From positions 62,001-126,000 of the forward strand of contig CAVSFO010000005.1 of NCBI GenBank assembly GCA_963727245.1: a stretch of DNA of 64,000 nucleotides. The letters run 5' to 3'. Positions 8,342 through 17,154 of the stretch are shown here, piece after piece. This DNA is from JBKQVT01 sp963727245. Lineage in GTDB: Bacteria; Planctomycetota; Planctomycetia; Pirellulales; Thermoguttaceae. The notes beneath the pieces are model-generated. The model saw only the letters and a program-made list of their open reading frames with translations. It ran no database searches and was not told the origin of the DNA. The stretch's first letter is position 1; each line of letters starts with the position of its first letter. Made by a program: the position numbers and the translations under genes.

Positions 8342-9705
8342 ACGCGCCCCTGCGATCAGATCGCCACTTCGCGATACTCGGGCGCAGATCGAGCGACGGG
8401 ACGGGTTCCACGCGCTTGCCGTCGTCGAAACAGGAGCGGCTGGCCTCGCTTTGGGCGGCCATGTCCAGCGCCTGCTCCGCCCGGCCCAGCAGGCCCTCGA
8501 CGCTTTCACCGGGCAGCAGCGGCGCGATGCCGGCATGGGCCGTCACCGCGACCTGATTTCCTTGGCTGACGAAGCTGATCCGCTCGATCGACTGCCATAA
8601 CAGTTCGCCCATCTTCTGCAAGCCCTGGGGCCCCGTGTCGACCATGACGATGAGGAAGCGATATTCGGCGAAGCGGGCCACCAGGTGCGGCGGGCCAATC
8701 AACTGGCCAACGACGCCGGCCACGGCGACCAGCAGGCGGTCGCACGCCACCGAGCCGAGGTTTCTGGTTAGGCTCCTGACGCCGTTGAGGTCCAAGAGGA
8801 TGGCGCCCATCTCGTGCTTTTCCGGATAGCCCTGCTGCCATCGTTGCCACAGCGCCGTCTCGATCCCGATGCGGTTCGGCAAGCGAGTCAAGTAATCGGT
8901 CTGCACCTGGGAATGGATCTGGTCCAGGCGGTTTTGCTGCCGGGCCACGGCCAGGAAGGCCGCCTCCTGCTGGTCGTGGAGACTGTGCCGGGCGGCGCGG
9001 CAGGTTGACGATCTCGTCGAGCAAGCGGTTTCCCGCCGCCTCGAAATCGCCGTGGAAGTCCATGTACTTGAGATTGTTGATGGTGGTCTCCAGTTGCGAG
9101 ATCGCAGCCAGGTTGGCCGTCTCGATCTGCTCGCCCACGGCGGCCATTTCGCCAAGCTCGCCCATGCGACCACGAAACTGCTCGCTCAGCCGGTCTTGTT
9201 CGGCCAGATACTCGGCGGCGTCCTTGTCCAACTCGGCCAGGCAGGCCGCGATCATGGCCGCGTCCCAGGGTTCTTCCCGGGACCGCAGCCGCGTCTCGAT
9301 CCTTCGCATTTGAGCGCCGCTCCGCGCGATCGCCAGGTTGAACTTCAGGATGTTGGATTCCACGAACGTCTCGTCCAACTGCCAGGCCGCTTCCGCCGCG
9401 GGCGGCGCGTCCGCTTCGGCGGGCGACGCGCCCTCTGTGGGGGCGGGCGATTGGTCCGATGCCGCGGCCGGAGTTGCAGGGGCCTGCGGGACGGCGGGCT
9501 CCTCGATCACCGCCGTGGCGCCGACCGACGGCAGGCCCGCCAGCGCGTCCCATCCTTCCGATAGACTCGGCGGACCGAAGCCAAGAAAGACGGCCAGCTT
9601 ATAACCTAAACAAATGTTCACAACGCCGATCGTGAAGATCAACAGGACCACGGCGACTCTCCGCTCTTCCGGGAATACCTGGCGTGCCAGGAAAGTATAG
9701 GCCAC
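8307..9705 (-). CDS. membrane protein with degenerate GGDEF domain, frameshifted
   Basis: The N-terminal half reads from about 9705 (a GTG; the start is uncertain because upstream codons translate a repeat). It has two membrane segments (RRVAVVLLIFTIGVV, LGYKLAVFLGFG), an Ala/Pro-rich linker, and a helical region with the MDFHGDFEAAGNRLLDEIVN stretch. Near 9000 the frame changes, and the C-terminal half continues as TDYLTRLPNRIGIETAL, the entry to a GGDEF domain. The catalytic GG(D/E)EF motif is replaced by FAEYRF, and the metal-binding region reads LLDLNGVRSLTRN. The domain is therefore unlikely to make c-di-GMP and may instead bind a nucleotide or a partner. One frameshift near 8990-9005 joins the halves. 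Confidence 0.7.
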
Positions 9706-9792
9706 CGTGAGCCTGAAGGCGCTGAGGATTCCACGCCAGGGCGCGAAGCCGCAAGGGCGCAAAGGTATGGAGAAGGAGAGGGAGGCTGGACT

Positions 9793-9895
9793 GTAGGGTG
9801 GGTCGAGCGTAGCGAGCCCCACCAGTTGTGAATTGGCAATTTTCTGGTGGGGCTCGCCGACCATGCTGCGCATGGTGCCCGTCGACCCACCCTAC
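9793..9895. repeat. 103-bp dispersed element with terminal inverted repeats, copy 1
   Basis: Starts GTAGGGTGGGTCGAG and ends with the inverted form GTCGACCCACCCTAC, with an internal CACCAG/CTGGTG inverted pair. A second copy of the same length is at 14640-14742. No open frame inside is credible. It is REP- or MITE-like. Confidence 0.85.
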
Positions 9896-9986
9896 CGCCC
9901 TGCCACCAAGCCCTCGCCGCTGGATGTCGCCCCCCTGTTGCAAACGGGGGGCTTTTCTCGCCGGCAGAAACTTTCTGGAGGTCGTA

Positions 9987-10406
9987 CTAGCGCTTGGAGA
10001 ACTGCGTGCCGCGCCGGGCGCCGCGCAGTCCGTACTTCTTCCGCTCTTTCATGCGGCCGTCGCGCGTCAGCAGGCCGGAGTCGCGCAGCGCGCCCTCGCT
10101 TTCCTGGCTGAACTTCTTCATGGCGCGGGCCAGGCCCAGCTTGATCGCGTCGGCCTGGCCGGTAATGCCGCCGCCGTCGACGCGAACCACCACGTCGACC
10201 TGGTCGAGCTTGCCGGTTTGCACCAGCGTCGCCAGCACGGCGTTGCGCTGCTGCACGTTGTGAAAATACTCATCCAGCGGGCGCTCGTTGATCGTGATTT
10301 GGCCCCCGCCCGGGCGAAGCCGCACGCGGGCGACGGAACTTTTGCGACGGCCGGTCCCGAGGATGTCACCGGCGCCGGAGGCTGCTTTGGTCGTGGCTGC
10401 TGCCAT
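9987..10406 (-). CDS. 30S ribosomal protein S9 (uS9)
   Basis: A 139-residue protein with the S9 signatures GTGRRKSSVARVRL near the N-terminus, DVVVRVDGGGITGQADAI in the middle, and the conserved basic end KKYGLRGARRGTQFSKR. The terminal Lys-Arg tail reaches the ribosomal P-site tRNA. GAAGGA lies seven bases before the ATG. It is the second gene of the usual rplM-rpsI operon, about 20 bases after the expected rplM stop. An N-terminal extension of about 18 residues (AAATTKAASGAGDI) precedes the globular domain. Confidence 0.97.
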   Translation of the reverse strand: MAAATTKAASGAGDILGTGRRKSSVARVRLRPGGGQITINERPLDEYFHNVQQRNAVLATLVQTGKLDQVDVVVRVDGGGITGQADAIKLGLARAMKKFSQESEGALRDSGLLTRDGRMKERKKYGLRGARRGTQFSKR

Positions 10407-10427
10407 GAATGTCCTTCGTTTCGATTT

Positions 10428-10897
10428 CTATGGCTTGGGCGGCAGCGTTGTTTCTTGAGGCCCAGGTCGATTGCTTCCGGCTGTTGTGCCTGGTGAGGAT
10501 GCTGGCTGCCGGCGTAGAGCTTGAGCTTGGTGATCATCTTGAAGGCGAGCTTGTTCTTCGGCAACATCCGCCGCACGGCCTCGCGGAGGATCAACTCCGG
10601 ACGGCGGGTCTTGCGCCGGGCGGCCGTCTCCACCCGCAGCCCCGGATAGCCCGTGTACCACGTATACTGCTTCTGCTCCCATTTGTCCGGGTCGCTGAAG
10701 ATGATCTTCTCCACGTTGATGACGACGACGAAATCGCCGGTATCGACGTGCGGGGTATACGTGGGCCGGTGCTTGCCCATGAGGATCATGGCGATGTCGC
10801 TTGCCAGCCGGCCGACCACCTTGTCGGTGGCATCGACCAGCCACCAATTGCGTTGGACTTCGCCCGGCTTGGCCATGTACGTCTTTGTTACTTCCAT
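10428..10897 (-). CDS. 50S ribosomal protein L13 (uL13), 3' frameshift
   Basis: L13 signatures are intact: WWLVDATDKVVGRLAS, GKHRPTYTPHVDTGDFVVV, and AVRRMLPKNKLAFKM followed by LYAGSQHPHQAQQP. In the frame as given no stop follows, and translation would run 289 bases into rpsI to 10118. One extra G in the AAGAAAC stretch near 10455-10465 would give an ending of ETTLPPKP and a TAG at 10428, a product of about 156 residues and normal spacing to rpsI. I read this as a one-base deletion in a short homopolymer, probably an error, because L13 is a core ribosomal protein. Confidence 0.93.
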
Positions 10898-11007
10898 CCC
10901 AGCTCACTCCCAGGGAAACCCGTAATTTACCTGCTTCGCGGCCGACTGGCAAGGCACACCGCGCGGGTTTTCGGAAACTGGACTTCTGAAAACTGGGAAT
11001 TCAACGT

Positions 11008-11162
11008 CCCCTCTCCCTCCGGGAGAGGGTAAGGGTGAGGGCTTTGGATCGAGAATCGCCATGCCCTCACCCCCGACCCATCTGTCCATCACAATCTTCC
11101 CCGCCGTCGCCTCGTCGTGCGATGCCCTCACCCCCGGCCCCTCTCCCAAAGGGAGAGGGGAG
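11008..11162. repeat. paired palindromes of the CCCTCTCCC/GGGAGAGGG family
   Basis: Palindromes at 11008-11041 and 11124-11162 lie in inverted orientation, about 80 bases apart. The same composite occurs at 52145-52262. Single copies are at 12435-12470 and, inside coding sequence, at 25599-25641. The rest of the 376-bp gap between rplM and pntA shows no gene. Confidence 0.85.
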
Positions 11163-11273
11163 GAGCTTGGTTGCACCACCAAGGGGGGATTCCCAACGCG
11201 GTTTCCCCCTGCAATAATCCGACAATTCGAGTTAAGTTGCTGAAATTCTAGTCAAATTGGGTAGCGTGCGCAA

Positions 11274-12424
11274 ATGGTGAGTGTTGCAGTCGTTCGAGAG
11301 ACTTTCGCCGGAGAAAAACGTGTCGCCCTGATCCCCGCCAGCATTCCCCCCCTGATCAAAGCGGGACTGGAAGTGCTCGTCGAGAGCGGCGCCGGCGAGG
11401 CCGCCGGGTTTCCCGACCGCCTCTACGCCGACAAAGGGGCCAAGATCGTCGGCAGCCGGCAGGAGGCGTTCGCCGCCGACGTGTTGCTCCAGGTGCGGAC
11501 GGCCGGGGCCAATGCCGAGGCCCTGGCGGCCGATCTGCCGCGCTATCGCACCGGCCAGGTGGTCATTGGCTTGTGCGATCCGCTGGGCTCGCCCCGGGAG
11601 GCGGCCGATTTGGCCGCCCGCGGCCCTACGCTCTTCTCCCTCGAGTTGCTGCCGCGCATCACCCGGCGCAGAGCATGGACGTGCTCTCCTCGCAGGCGAC
11701 CGTTGCCGGCTACCGTGCCGTGCTGCTGGCCGCCACCGCGCTGCCGAAGATGTTTCCCATGTTGATGACCGCCGCCGGCACCATTGCCCCGGCCAAGGTC
11801 TTCGTGGTGGGGGCGGGGGTGGCCGGCCTGCAGGCCATCGCCACCGCCTCGCGGCTGGGCGGCATCGTTTCGGCCTACGACGTGCGCCCCGCCGTCAAGG
11901 AGCAGGTGCAGAGCCTGGGGGCCAAGTTCGTGGAAATGCCCCTGGAGACCGCCGCCGCCGAGAACAAGGGCGGCTACGCCCAGCAAATGGATGAAGAGTT
12001 CTATCGCAAGCAGCGGGAGTTGATGGGCCGCGTCGTCGCCGAGAGCGACGTGGTCATTACCACGGCCGCGGTGCCCGGCAAGAAGGCGCCGCTGCTGGTG
12101 ACGGCGGCGATGGTGGCCGGCATGGCCCCCGGCGCCGTCCTGGTCGATCTGGCCGCCGAGCGGGGCGGCAATTGCGAGTTGACCCAGCCGGGCAAGACGA
12201 TTGTCCATAACGGCGTGATGATCCTCGGCCCCTTGAACCTGTCCTCGGAAGTCCCCTATCACGCCAGTCAACTCTATGCGAAGAACATCTCGACGTTCCT
12301 GCTGGCCTTGGTCCGCGAGGGGAAGCTCGAGATTGACATGGAGGACGAGATCGTGCGCGGGACGTTGGTGGCCCGCGACGGCCGGGTGGTACATGCCGAC
12401 GTGGCCGCGTTGCTGGCGAAGTGA
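11274..12424 (+). CDS. NAD(P) transhydrogenase alpha subunit part 1 (domain I), frameshifted
   Basis: The soluble NAD(H)-binding domain I of proton-translocating transhydrogenase. The N-terminal part has VRETFAGEKRVALIP and the FPDRLYADKGAKIV region, and stays in frame to LLPRIT. The remainder continues in another frame: QSMDVLSSQATVAGYRAVLL, VFVVGAGVAGLQAIATA (dinucleotide fold), YDVRPAVKEQVQSLGAKF, and VITTAAVPGKKAPLL. Adding one G to the CCCGGCGC at about 11662-11669 restores ITRAQSMDV, which is exactly conserved in the family. A one-base deletion in a G run is therefore likely. The domain ends at VAALLAK and lacks membrane helices, which are encoded by a separate gene (14094-14402). Unusually, that gene and pntB face this one. 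Confidence 0.93.
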
Positions 12425-12434
12425 GATGTGCCGC

Positions 12435-12594
12435 TCCCCTCTCCCTCCGGGAGAGGGCCAGGGTGAGGGCATCCTGGCGGAGAAGTGCAACCTTGGAAGC
12501 ATTCGAGTAGGTCAGGCACTCCGTGCCTGACAGCCCGCCTCTCGACCGACGCCTTCCTTGCCAATGGTCGTCAGGCACGGAGTGCCTGACCTAC
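12435..12594. repeat. three dispersed palindromes between convergent pnt genes
   Basis: The segment 12435-12470 is a CCCTCTCCC/GGGAGAGGG palindrome. The segments 12507-12531 and 12570-12594 are the inverted TCAGGCAC pair also seen at 872-947. Together they occupy most of the 290-bp convergent gap and could act as a bidirectional terminator. Confidence 0.8.
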
Positions 12595-12714
12595 AATTCT
12601 ATCGCACGCGGCGGAGCCGCAAGAGGGAGCTTCAATATGCCACAGACGCCTCTTGTGCCTGCGGCACCCCGATAGCCAAGCTATCGGGGCCACCCACGAA
12701 GTGAGAATGCCCGC

Positions 12715-14097
12715 TTACTGCTTCAGCAGCTTCACCATCGAGGTCAGCGTCGCCTTGGCGTCGCCGAAGACCATCATCGTCTTCTTGTCGTAGAAGAGTT
12801 CGTTGTCCTCGCCGGCGAAGCCGGGCTTCAGGCTCCGCTTCAAGATCAGCACCGTCCGCGCCTTGTCGGCGTTGAGGATCGGCATGCCGTACAAGGGGCA
12901 GCTTTTCTTGTAGCGTGCCGCCGGGTTCACCACGTCGTTGGCGCCCACCACGATCGCCACGTCGGTGTTGGAAAAATCGTCGTTGATATGGTCCATTTCC
13001 AAGAGCTGGTCGTAAGGCACCTGGGCCTCGGCCAACAGCACGTTCATGTGCCCCGGCATGCGCCCGGCCACCGGATGAATGCCGTAGCGGACGATCACCC
13101 CCTGCTGCGCCAACAGCTCGGTCAGTTCGTAGACGACGTGCTGCGCCTGGGCGACGGCCATGCCGTAGCCCGGCACCACGATCACCGAGCGGGCGTCGCG
13201 GAGCACCTGCACGGCGTCCTCGGGCGTATAGCGGATGACGGTCTTGGCCTCGACCTGGGCGGCCGTCTCGGCGCTGACGCTGCCCACGGCGCCGAAGAGG
13301 ACGTTGGCGAACGAGCGGTTCATCGCCCGGCTCATGAGGATGGAGAGGAAGAAGCCCGAGGCCCCGTCCAAGGCGCCGGCGATGATGAGCACCTTGTTGT
13401 TGATGGCGAACCCGGTGGCGGCGGCCGACAGGCCGGCGTAGGAATTCAACAGCGACACGACCACGGGCATGTCGGCCCCGCCGATGGGCATCACGATCAG
13501 CACGCCGATCACCAGCCCGACGCAGAGCATGAGGTAGAACAGCCAGATCGCCTGCGGGTCGTAAATCAGGTAGACGAAGATCGCCACGGTGGCGAAAAAC
13601 ATCGCGATGTTGGTGACGTTCTGGAACTTGTACGTGATCGGCGTGCCGGTAATCAGGTCCTGCAACTTGCCGAAGGCCATGAGGCTGCCGGTGATGGTGA
13701 GCGATCCGAAGAGGATCTCGAAGCCCAGGGCCGACATCAGGCCGTGGCTGGGTCCGCCGTGGGCAAGCTCGTGGTGGAACTCGGCCACCCCCACCAGTAC
13801 GGCGGCCATGGCCCCGAACGAGTGCGACAGGGCGATTCGTTGCGGCATGGCGGTCATGGGCATGTAAATGGCCATGGCGGCGCCGATGACCGAGCCGACC
13901 AACGAGCCGACGACGATCCACTCCCAGGTGATGATGTGGTGGCCCAGCAAGGTGCCGACGACCGCCATCAACATGCCGATCTCGGCATAAATGATGCCCC
14001 GCCGCGCCGAGGCCGGCGAGCTGAGCGCCTTCAGCCCGAGGATGAAGAGCACGGACGCCGCCAGGTAGGCGATCTGCAAAGGATAGTTGATCGTCAC
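12715..14097 (-). CDS. NAD(P) transhydrogenase beta subunit
   Basis: A 460-residue membrane protein of normal length. The first 270 residues hold about eight membrane helices of the proton channel (QIAYLAASVLFILGLKAL onward). The C-terminal 180 residues form the NADP(H)-binding domain III, with the signatures IVVPGYGMAVAQAQH, HPVAGRMPGHMNVLLAEA and VAIVVGANDVVNPAAR. With the alpha subunits it couples hydride transfer between NADH and NADP+ to inward proton movement, supplying NADPH. Its start overlaps the stop of the upstream pntAB gene by four bases, so the two are translationally coupled. Confidence 0.97.
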   Translation of the reverse strand: MTINYPLQIAYLAASVLFILGLKALSSPASARRGIIYAEIGMLMAVVGTLLGHHIITWEWIVVGSLVGSVIGAAMAIYMPMTAMPQRIALSHSFGAMAAVLVGVAEFHHELAHGGPSHGLMSALGFEILFGSLTITGSLMAFGKLQDLITGTPITYKFQNVTNIAMFFATVAIFVYLIYDPQAIWLFYLMLCVGLVIGVLIVMPIGGADMPVVVSLLNSYAGLSAAATGFAINNKVLIIAGALDGASGFFLSILMSRAMNRSFANVLFGAVGSVSAETAAQVEAKTVIRYTPEDAVQVLRDARSVIVVPGYGMAVAQAQHVVYELTELLAQQGVIVRYGIHPVAGRMPGHMNVLLAEAQVPYDQLLEMDHINDDFSNTDVAIVVGANDVVNPAARYKKSCPLYGMPILNADKARTVLILKRSLKPGFAGEDNELFYDKKTMMVFGDAKATLTSMVKLLKQ

Positions 14098-14402
14098 CGG
14101 CCGGGTCCCTTTTTCTTGAACATCCGCAGCATCCGGTCGGTAATCATGAAGCCGCCGACCACGTTGATCATGGCGGTTGTGACGGCCACGAGGCCCAAGA
14201 TGCGGGCAAAGGTGCTGGGAAATTCGCTGCCGCCGGCGATCACCAGCGAGCCGACCAACGAGATGCCGGAAATGGCGTTGGTGGCCGCCATCAGCGGCGT
14301 GTGCAGCAAGGGGGAAACGCGCCCGATCACCTCGAAGCCGACGAAGCCGGCCAGCACGAGGATGAAGAGCGACTCGACCAGGGGAAACTGTTCGGGAGGC
14401 AT
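14094..14402 (-). CDS. NAD(P) transhydrogenase alpha subunit part 2 (membrane domain)
   Basis: A 102-residue protein starting at MPPEQFPLVESLF. Codons upstream of 14402 look non-coding. It has three or four membrane helices (LFILVLAGFVGFEVIGR; LMAATNAISGISLVGSLVI; FARILGLVAVTTAMINVVGG) and ends in the basic MLRMFKKKGPGR. This is the small membrane piece found when the alpha subunit is split, as in Rhodospirillum-type enzymes. Its partner domain I is at 11274-12424 on the opposite strand. The four-base overlap with pntB marks a two-gene operon. Confidence 0.93.
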   Translation of the reverse strand: MPPEQFPLVESLFILVLAGFVGFEVIGRVSPLLHTPLMAATNAISGISLVGSLVIAGGSEFPSTFARILGLVAVTTAMINVVGGFMITDRMLRMFKKKGPGR

Positions 14403-14639
14403 ACGGGGACCGTTGGGGGTTCGACCATCAGAGCAGCGGGGACCGCCCCGCACGCGGTTACAGACGCAGAACATTAAACCAAACCAAATGTACGCTGCAC
14501 AGGGCCCCCGTCAAACGGCTCGAAGGCGTGCCGGACCCGGAATCTTCTGGGAGTATGTCACCCGCCCAGAGTGGCGGCTCGCCGCCGGCCGCCAGCCGCG
14601 GTAGACTACCGTGGTGAGTTCGGCTGGGAATCTGGCAAC

Positions 14640-14742
14640 GTAGGGTGGGTCGAGCGCAGCGAGCCCCACCACGCGCGATTCGGCCATTTTCTGGTGGGGC
14701 TCGCCGACCATGCTGCGCATGGTGCCCGTCGACCCGACCTAC
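14640..14742. repeat. 103-bp dispersed element, copy 2
   Basis: Second copy of the element at 9793-9895: same length, same GTAGGGTGGGTCGAG left end, and a right end ending GACCCGACCTAC. The middle differs most. It ends 20 bases before the uracil-DNA glycosylase start, so it probably contains or displaces part of that gene's 5' leader. Confidence 0.85.
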
Positions 14743-14761
14743 AGATACCGAGAGGTGCGCG

Positions 14762-15508
14762 ATGAACGCGGAAGGCAAATCGGCGGCAGGGCCGGCGGTG
14801 CGGGCGGTGGTGCAGAGGCTCGAAAGCCTCCAGCGCGCGGGGGTTTCCCACCTCGGCAAGCCCCGGCCGGGGACTGTCCCGATTTTCGTGCCAACGAAAA
14901 TGGGACTGTCCCCCTTGCGACACGAGCCTGGCCCGCCCGCAGAGGCCGACGATCGCGTGGCGGCCCTGGCGGCCGTGGCCCAGCGCGTGGCGGCCTGCAC
15001 CCGCTGCGCCGAACTGGTCCGCAATCGCACCCAGACGGTCTTCGGCGTGGGCAATCCGCACGCGCGGCTGGTCTTTCTCGGCGAGGCCCCCGGCGTCGAT
15101 GAAGATCGTCAGGGCGAGCCGTTCGTCGGCCGCGCCGGACAGTTGCTCAACGACATCATTGTCAAGGGGATGAAGATGCGGCGCGAGGACGTTTACATCC
15201 TCAACATTCTTCGCTGCCGGCCGCCGGACAATCGCACGCCCCTGCCCGTGGAGGCCGCCGCCTGCCGCGAGTATCTCGACGCCCAGTTGGCCATCATTCA
15301 GCCCGAGTTCATTTGTTGCCTGGGCGCCTGTGCCGCGCAGAACCTGTTGGGAACCGACACCACCATCGGCCGGCTGCGGGGCCGGCTGCACGATTTCCAC
15401 GGCATCAAGGTCCTCTGCACCTATCACCCCGCCTACGTGCTCCGCAATCCGCCGGCGAAACGGCAGGTTTGGGACGACATCCAGATCCTCATGGCCGAGA
15501 TGGGCTGA
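14762..15508 (+). CDS. family 4 uracil-DNA glycosylase (4Fe-4S)
   Basis: A 248-residue base-excision repair enzyme that removes uracil from DNA. A Cys pair in CTRCAELVRNRT and two further Cys in CRPPDNRTPLPVEAAAC are the usual four cluster ligands. The active-site motif GEAPGVDEDRQGEPFVGRAG and the C-terminal TYHPAYVLRNP are intact. The N-terminal region (about residues 25-60) carries an in-frame insertion translated from a palindromic DNA element at 14870-14912, absent from ordinary family members as I know them. The start at 14762 was chosen because upstream codons translate the 103-bp repeat. Confidence 0.92.
   Translation: MNAEGKSAAGPAVRAVVQRLESLQRAGVSHLGKPRPGTVPIFVPTKMGLSPLRHEPGPPAEADDRVAALAAVAQRVAACTRCAELVRNRTQTVFGVGNPHARLVFLGEAPGVDEDRQGEPFVGRAGQLLNDIIVKGMKMRREDVYILNILRCRPPDNRTPLPVEAAACREYLDAQLAIIQPEFICCLGACAAQNLLGTDTTIGRLRGRLHDFHGIKVLCTYHPAYVLRNPPAKRQVWDDIQILMAEMG
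14870..14912. repeat. palindromic element inside the glycosylase gene
   Basis: A perfect 8-bp inverted repeat (14882-14889 with 14894-14901, ATTTTCGT/ACGAAAAT) is flanked on both sides by GGGACTGTCCC. It is 43 bp long within an in-frame insertion, so the reading frame survives. It codes for a linker around TVPIFVPTKMGLS. Confidence 0.75.
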
Positions 15509-15756
15509 GCCGGGGGCCAGGGGCCGGGGGCCGGGGGCCAGGGATAAGAGACTGGCACGCGATCCGCTTGCGGTTTCGCCCGAAAGGGCGCGGCCGTCCC
15601 CCGGGATCGGCCGGGATCATTCCGTGATCGCCGCCGACCGGATTTCAAACTGGTCTAGGTGATTTTGCGGGCGATTCGTATGCTTTTGCTTTAACGGTCA
15701 AGCGGTGCGCCGCAAGATCCGTGGCGATCGCAGAGCCCCTGATAGGAGGGAACCGG

Positions 15757-16965
15757 ATGAGTTGCTTCGCCCTTCCACTGTGTTTGCTTGCCGCCCTCGG
15801 CGCGGAGAACAAGTTGGTCCCGGAGACCCGTTTGGATAGTGGGGGCGAGGTCACACAAGTGGTCCTGACGCCGAATGGTAGGAGTCTGCTGGCTGTCGTC
15901 AACTGTGGGGGCTCTTACGAATTGGTCGCCTGGGACATCCCGAGCAAGTCGAAAACCGTCTTGGCGAAGGCGACCGACAGTCCCCTAATAATGTGGCCGA
16001 CCTGCGAGCGAAACCTGCTTTCGCCCGACGGGAGAAGCCTGCTCGGCTTCATCGGCACAAAGGCCGGGGAAAGTTTTGATTTGAATGCGTTCATCTGGGA
16101 CGTTTCAAGCAGGTCGAAAACTGCGTTACCCACAAGGAAGGGAAAGCAATTCGTCAGCATTTCGGGCACATTCTCCACGGACGGCGGCGTGCTCGCGATC
16201 CCAGAGTGCACGGCGAACGTGGTGCGGATTTGGAAGCGCAGACGCCGCGGCGAAATGGATCGCCTTAGCGGTCTTGGATGGCGGGCAGAAGACGGGCGAG
16301 CATGGGCCTAGCGATCGCCTGCCGATTGCCACGGCCTTCACGCCCGATCGCAAGCAAGTCTTTGTGCTGACCCTCGTTCTTGACGGACGCGCGCCGCATT
16401 GGGACGTCGAGAAATGGGATGCCGCCAGCGGACGGAAGCTGCCTTTCCCAGTACAGCCGATCGAGACCATGTTCTGGGGGGGAAACATTGTGGTGTCCGC
16501 GGACGGCAGTACAATTTGCATTCAGGCCGAGGCGGGGCCAATTGGCATTGACGTTTTGTCAGGCAAGAGAAGGTACGCAATCGACAGCGGCTTTGGTTGG
16601 ATTTCGGTCTCACCCGATGGTCGGACTGGAGCCGTCATCGGGACGAGGATGATCGGTCCGCCCCCCGAAACGACCGGAATCGCCTTCTGGAACTTCGGCG
16701 ATGGGACTAACCAGCGCGCGGCAACCGTGCTGGGCCCGATGAAGCAACCCGGGGCGTTTGCGTTTACGCGTGATTCGCGTTTCTTTGTCCTCGCGACCGG
16801 CAAGGGGCGAATCCACGTGATCGAACGTCAAGAAGGCCGAACGTCCGGTTGTCCTATACCGTAGACACTCCGGTCGCCGGCCTCTCGTTGCTGAACTCGG
16901 GGGAAATCGCTGCGGTTGGGATCGAGCCCAAGGCCATCGTCATTTGGAAGATCAAGACGCCGTGA
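15757..16965 (+). CDS. secreted WD40-like repeat protein with two frameshifts
   Basis: The start at 15757 follows AGGAGG by seven bases. Residues 1-17 (MSCFALPLCLLAALGAE) form a signal peptide. The mature part has WD40-like blades: LTPNGRSLLAVVNCGG, SPDGRSLLGFIG, FTPDRKQVFVLTL, VSPDGRTGAVIG and FTRDSRFFVLATG, each followed by a W-x-hydrophobic strand. The frame changes near 16230-16245 and back near 16831-16850, after which it reads TVDTPVAGLSLLNSGEIAAV and ends WKIKTP at 16965. Joined length is about 400 residues. It is probably a periplasmic beta-propeller, and the partner is unknown. With two breaks in a non-essential gene, real decay remains possible. Confidence 0.65.
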
Positions 16966-17154
16966 CGCCCTCGTCCAGGGCGAGCCGCGGGCGCGGGTGT
17001 GCCGATCCGTTGGATCGCGTGGCCGCCTCCTGTGCCTGACGGCACCCCGCTTGCGGTTTCGCAGGGGAAATCCGCGCCGCCGCCCCTGTGATTGCCCGCC
17101 TTTCTCGCTAAAATGGACGGATTATCGCCCCGGTCCCTCTAGAGCCCCCTCGCC

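Noticed and set aside
10118..10427. Long C-terminal extension of L13 through rpsI
   Set aside because: The extra residues come from reading rpsI out of frame; one base restores a normal L13 ending before rpsI.
12988..14604. 538-codon plus-strand frame opposite pntB
   Set aside because: Rich in His, Gly and Arg with no domain; it is antisense to a clear transhydrogenase subunit.
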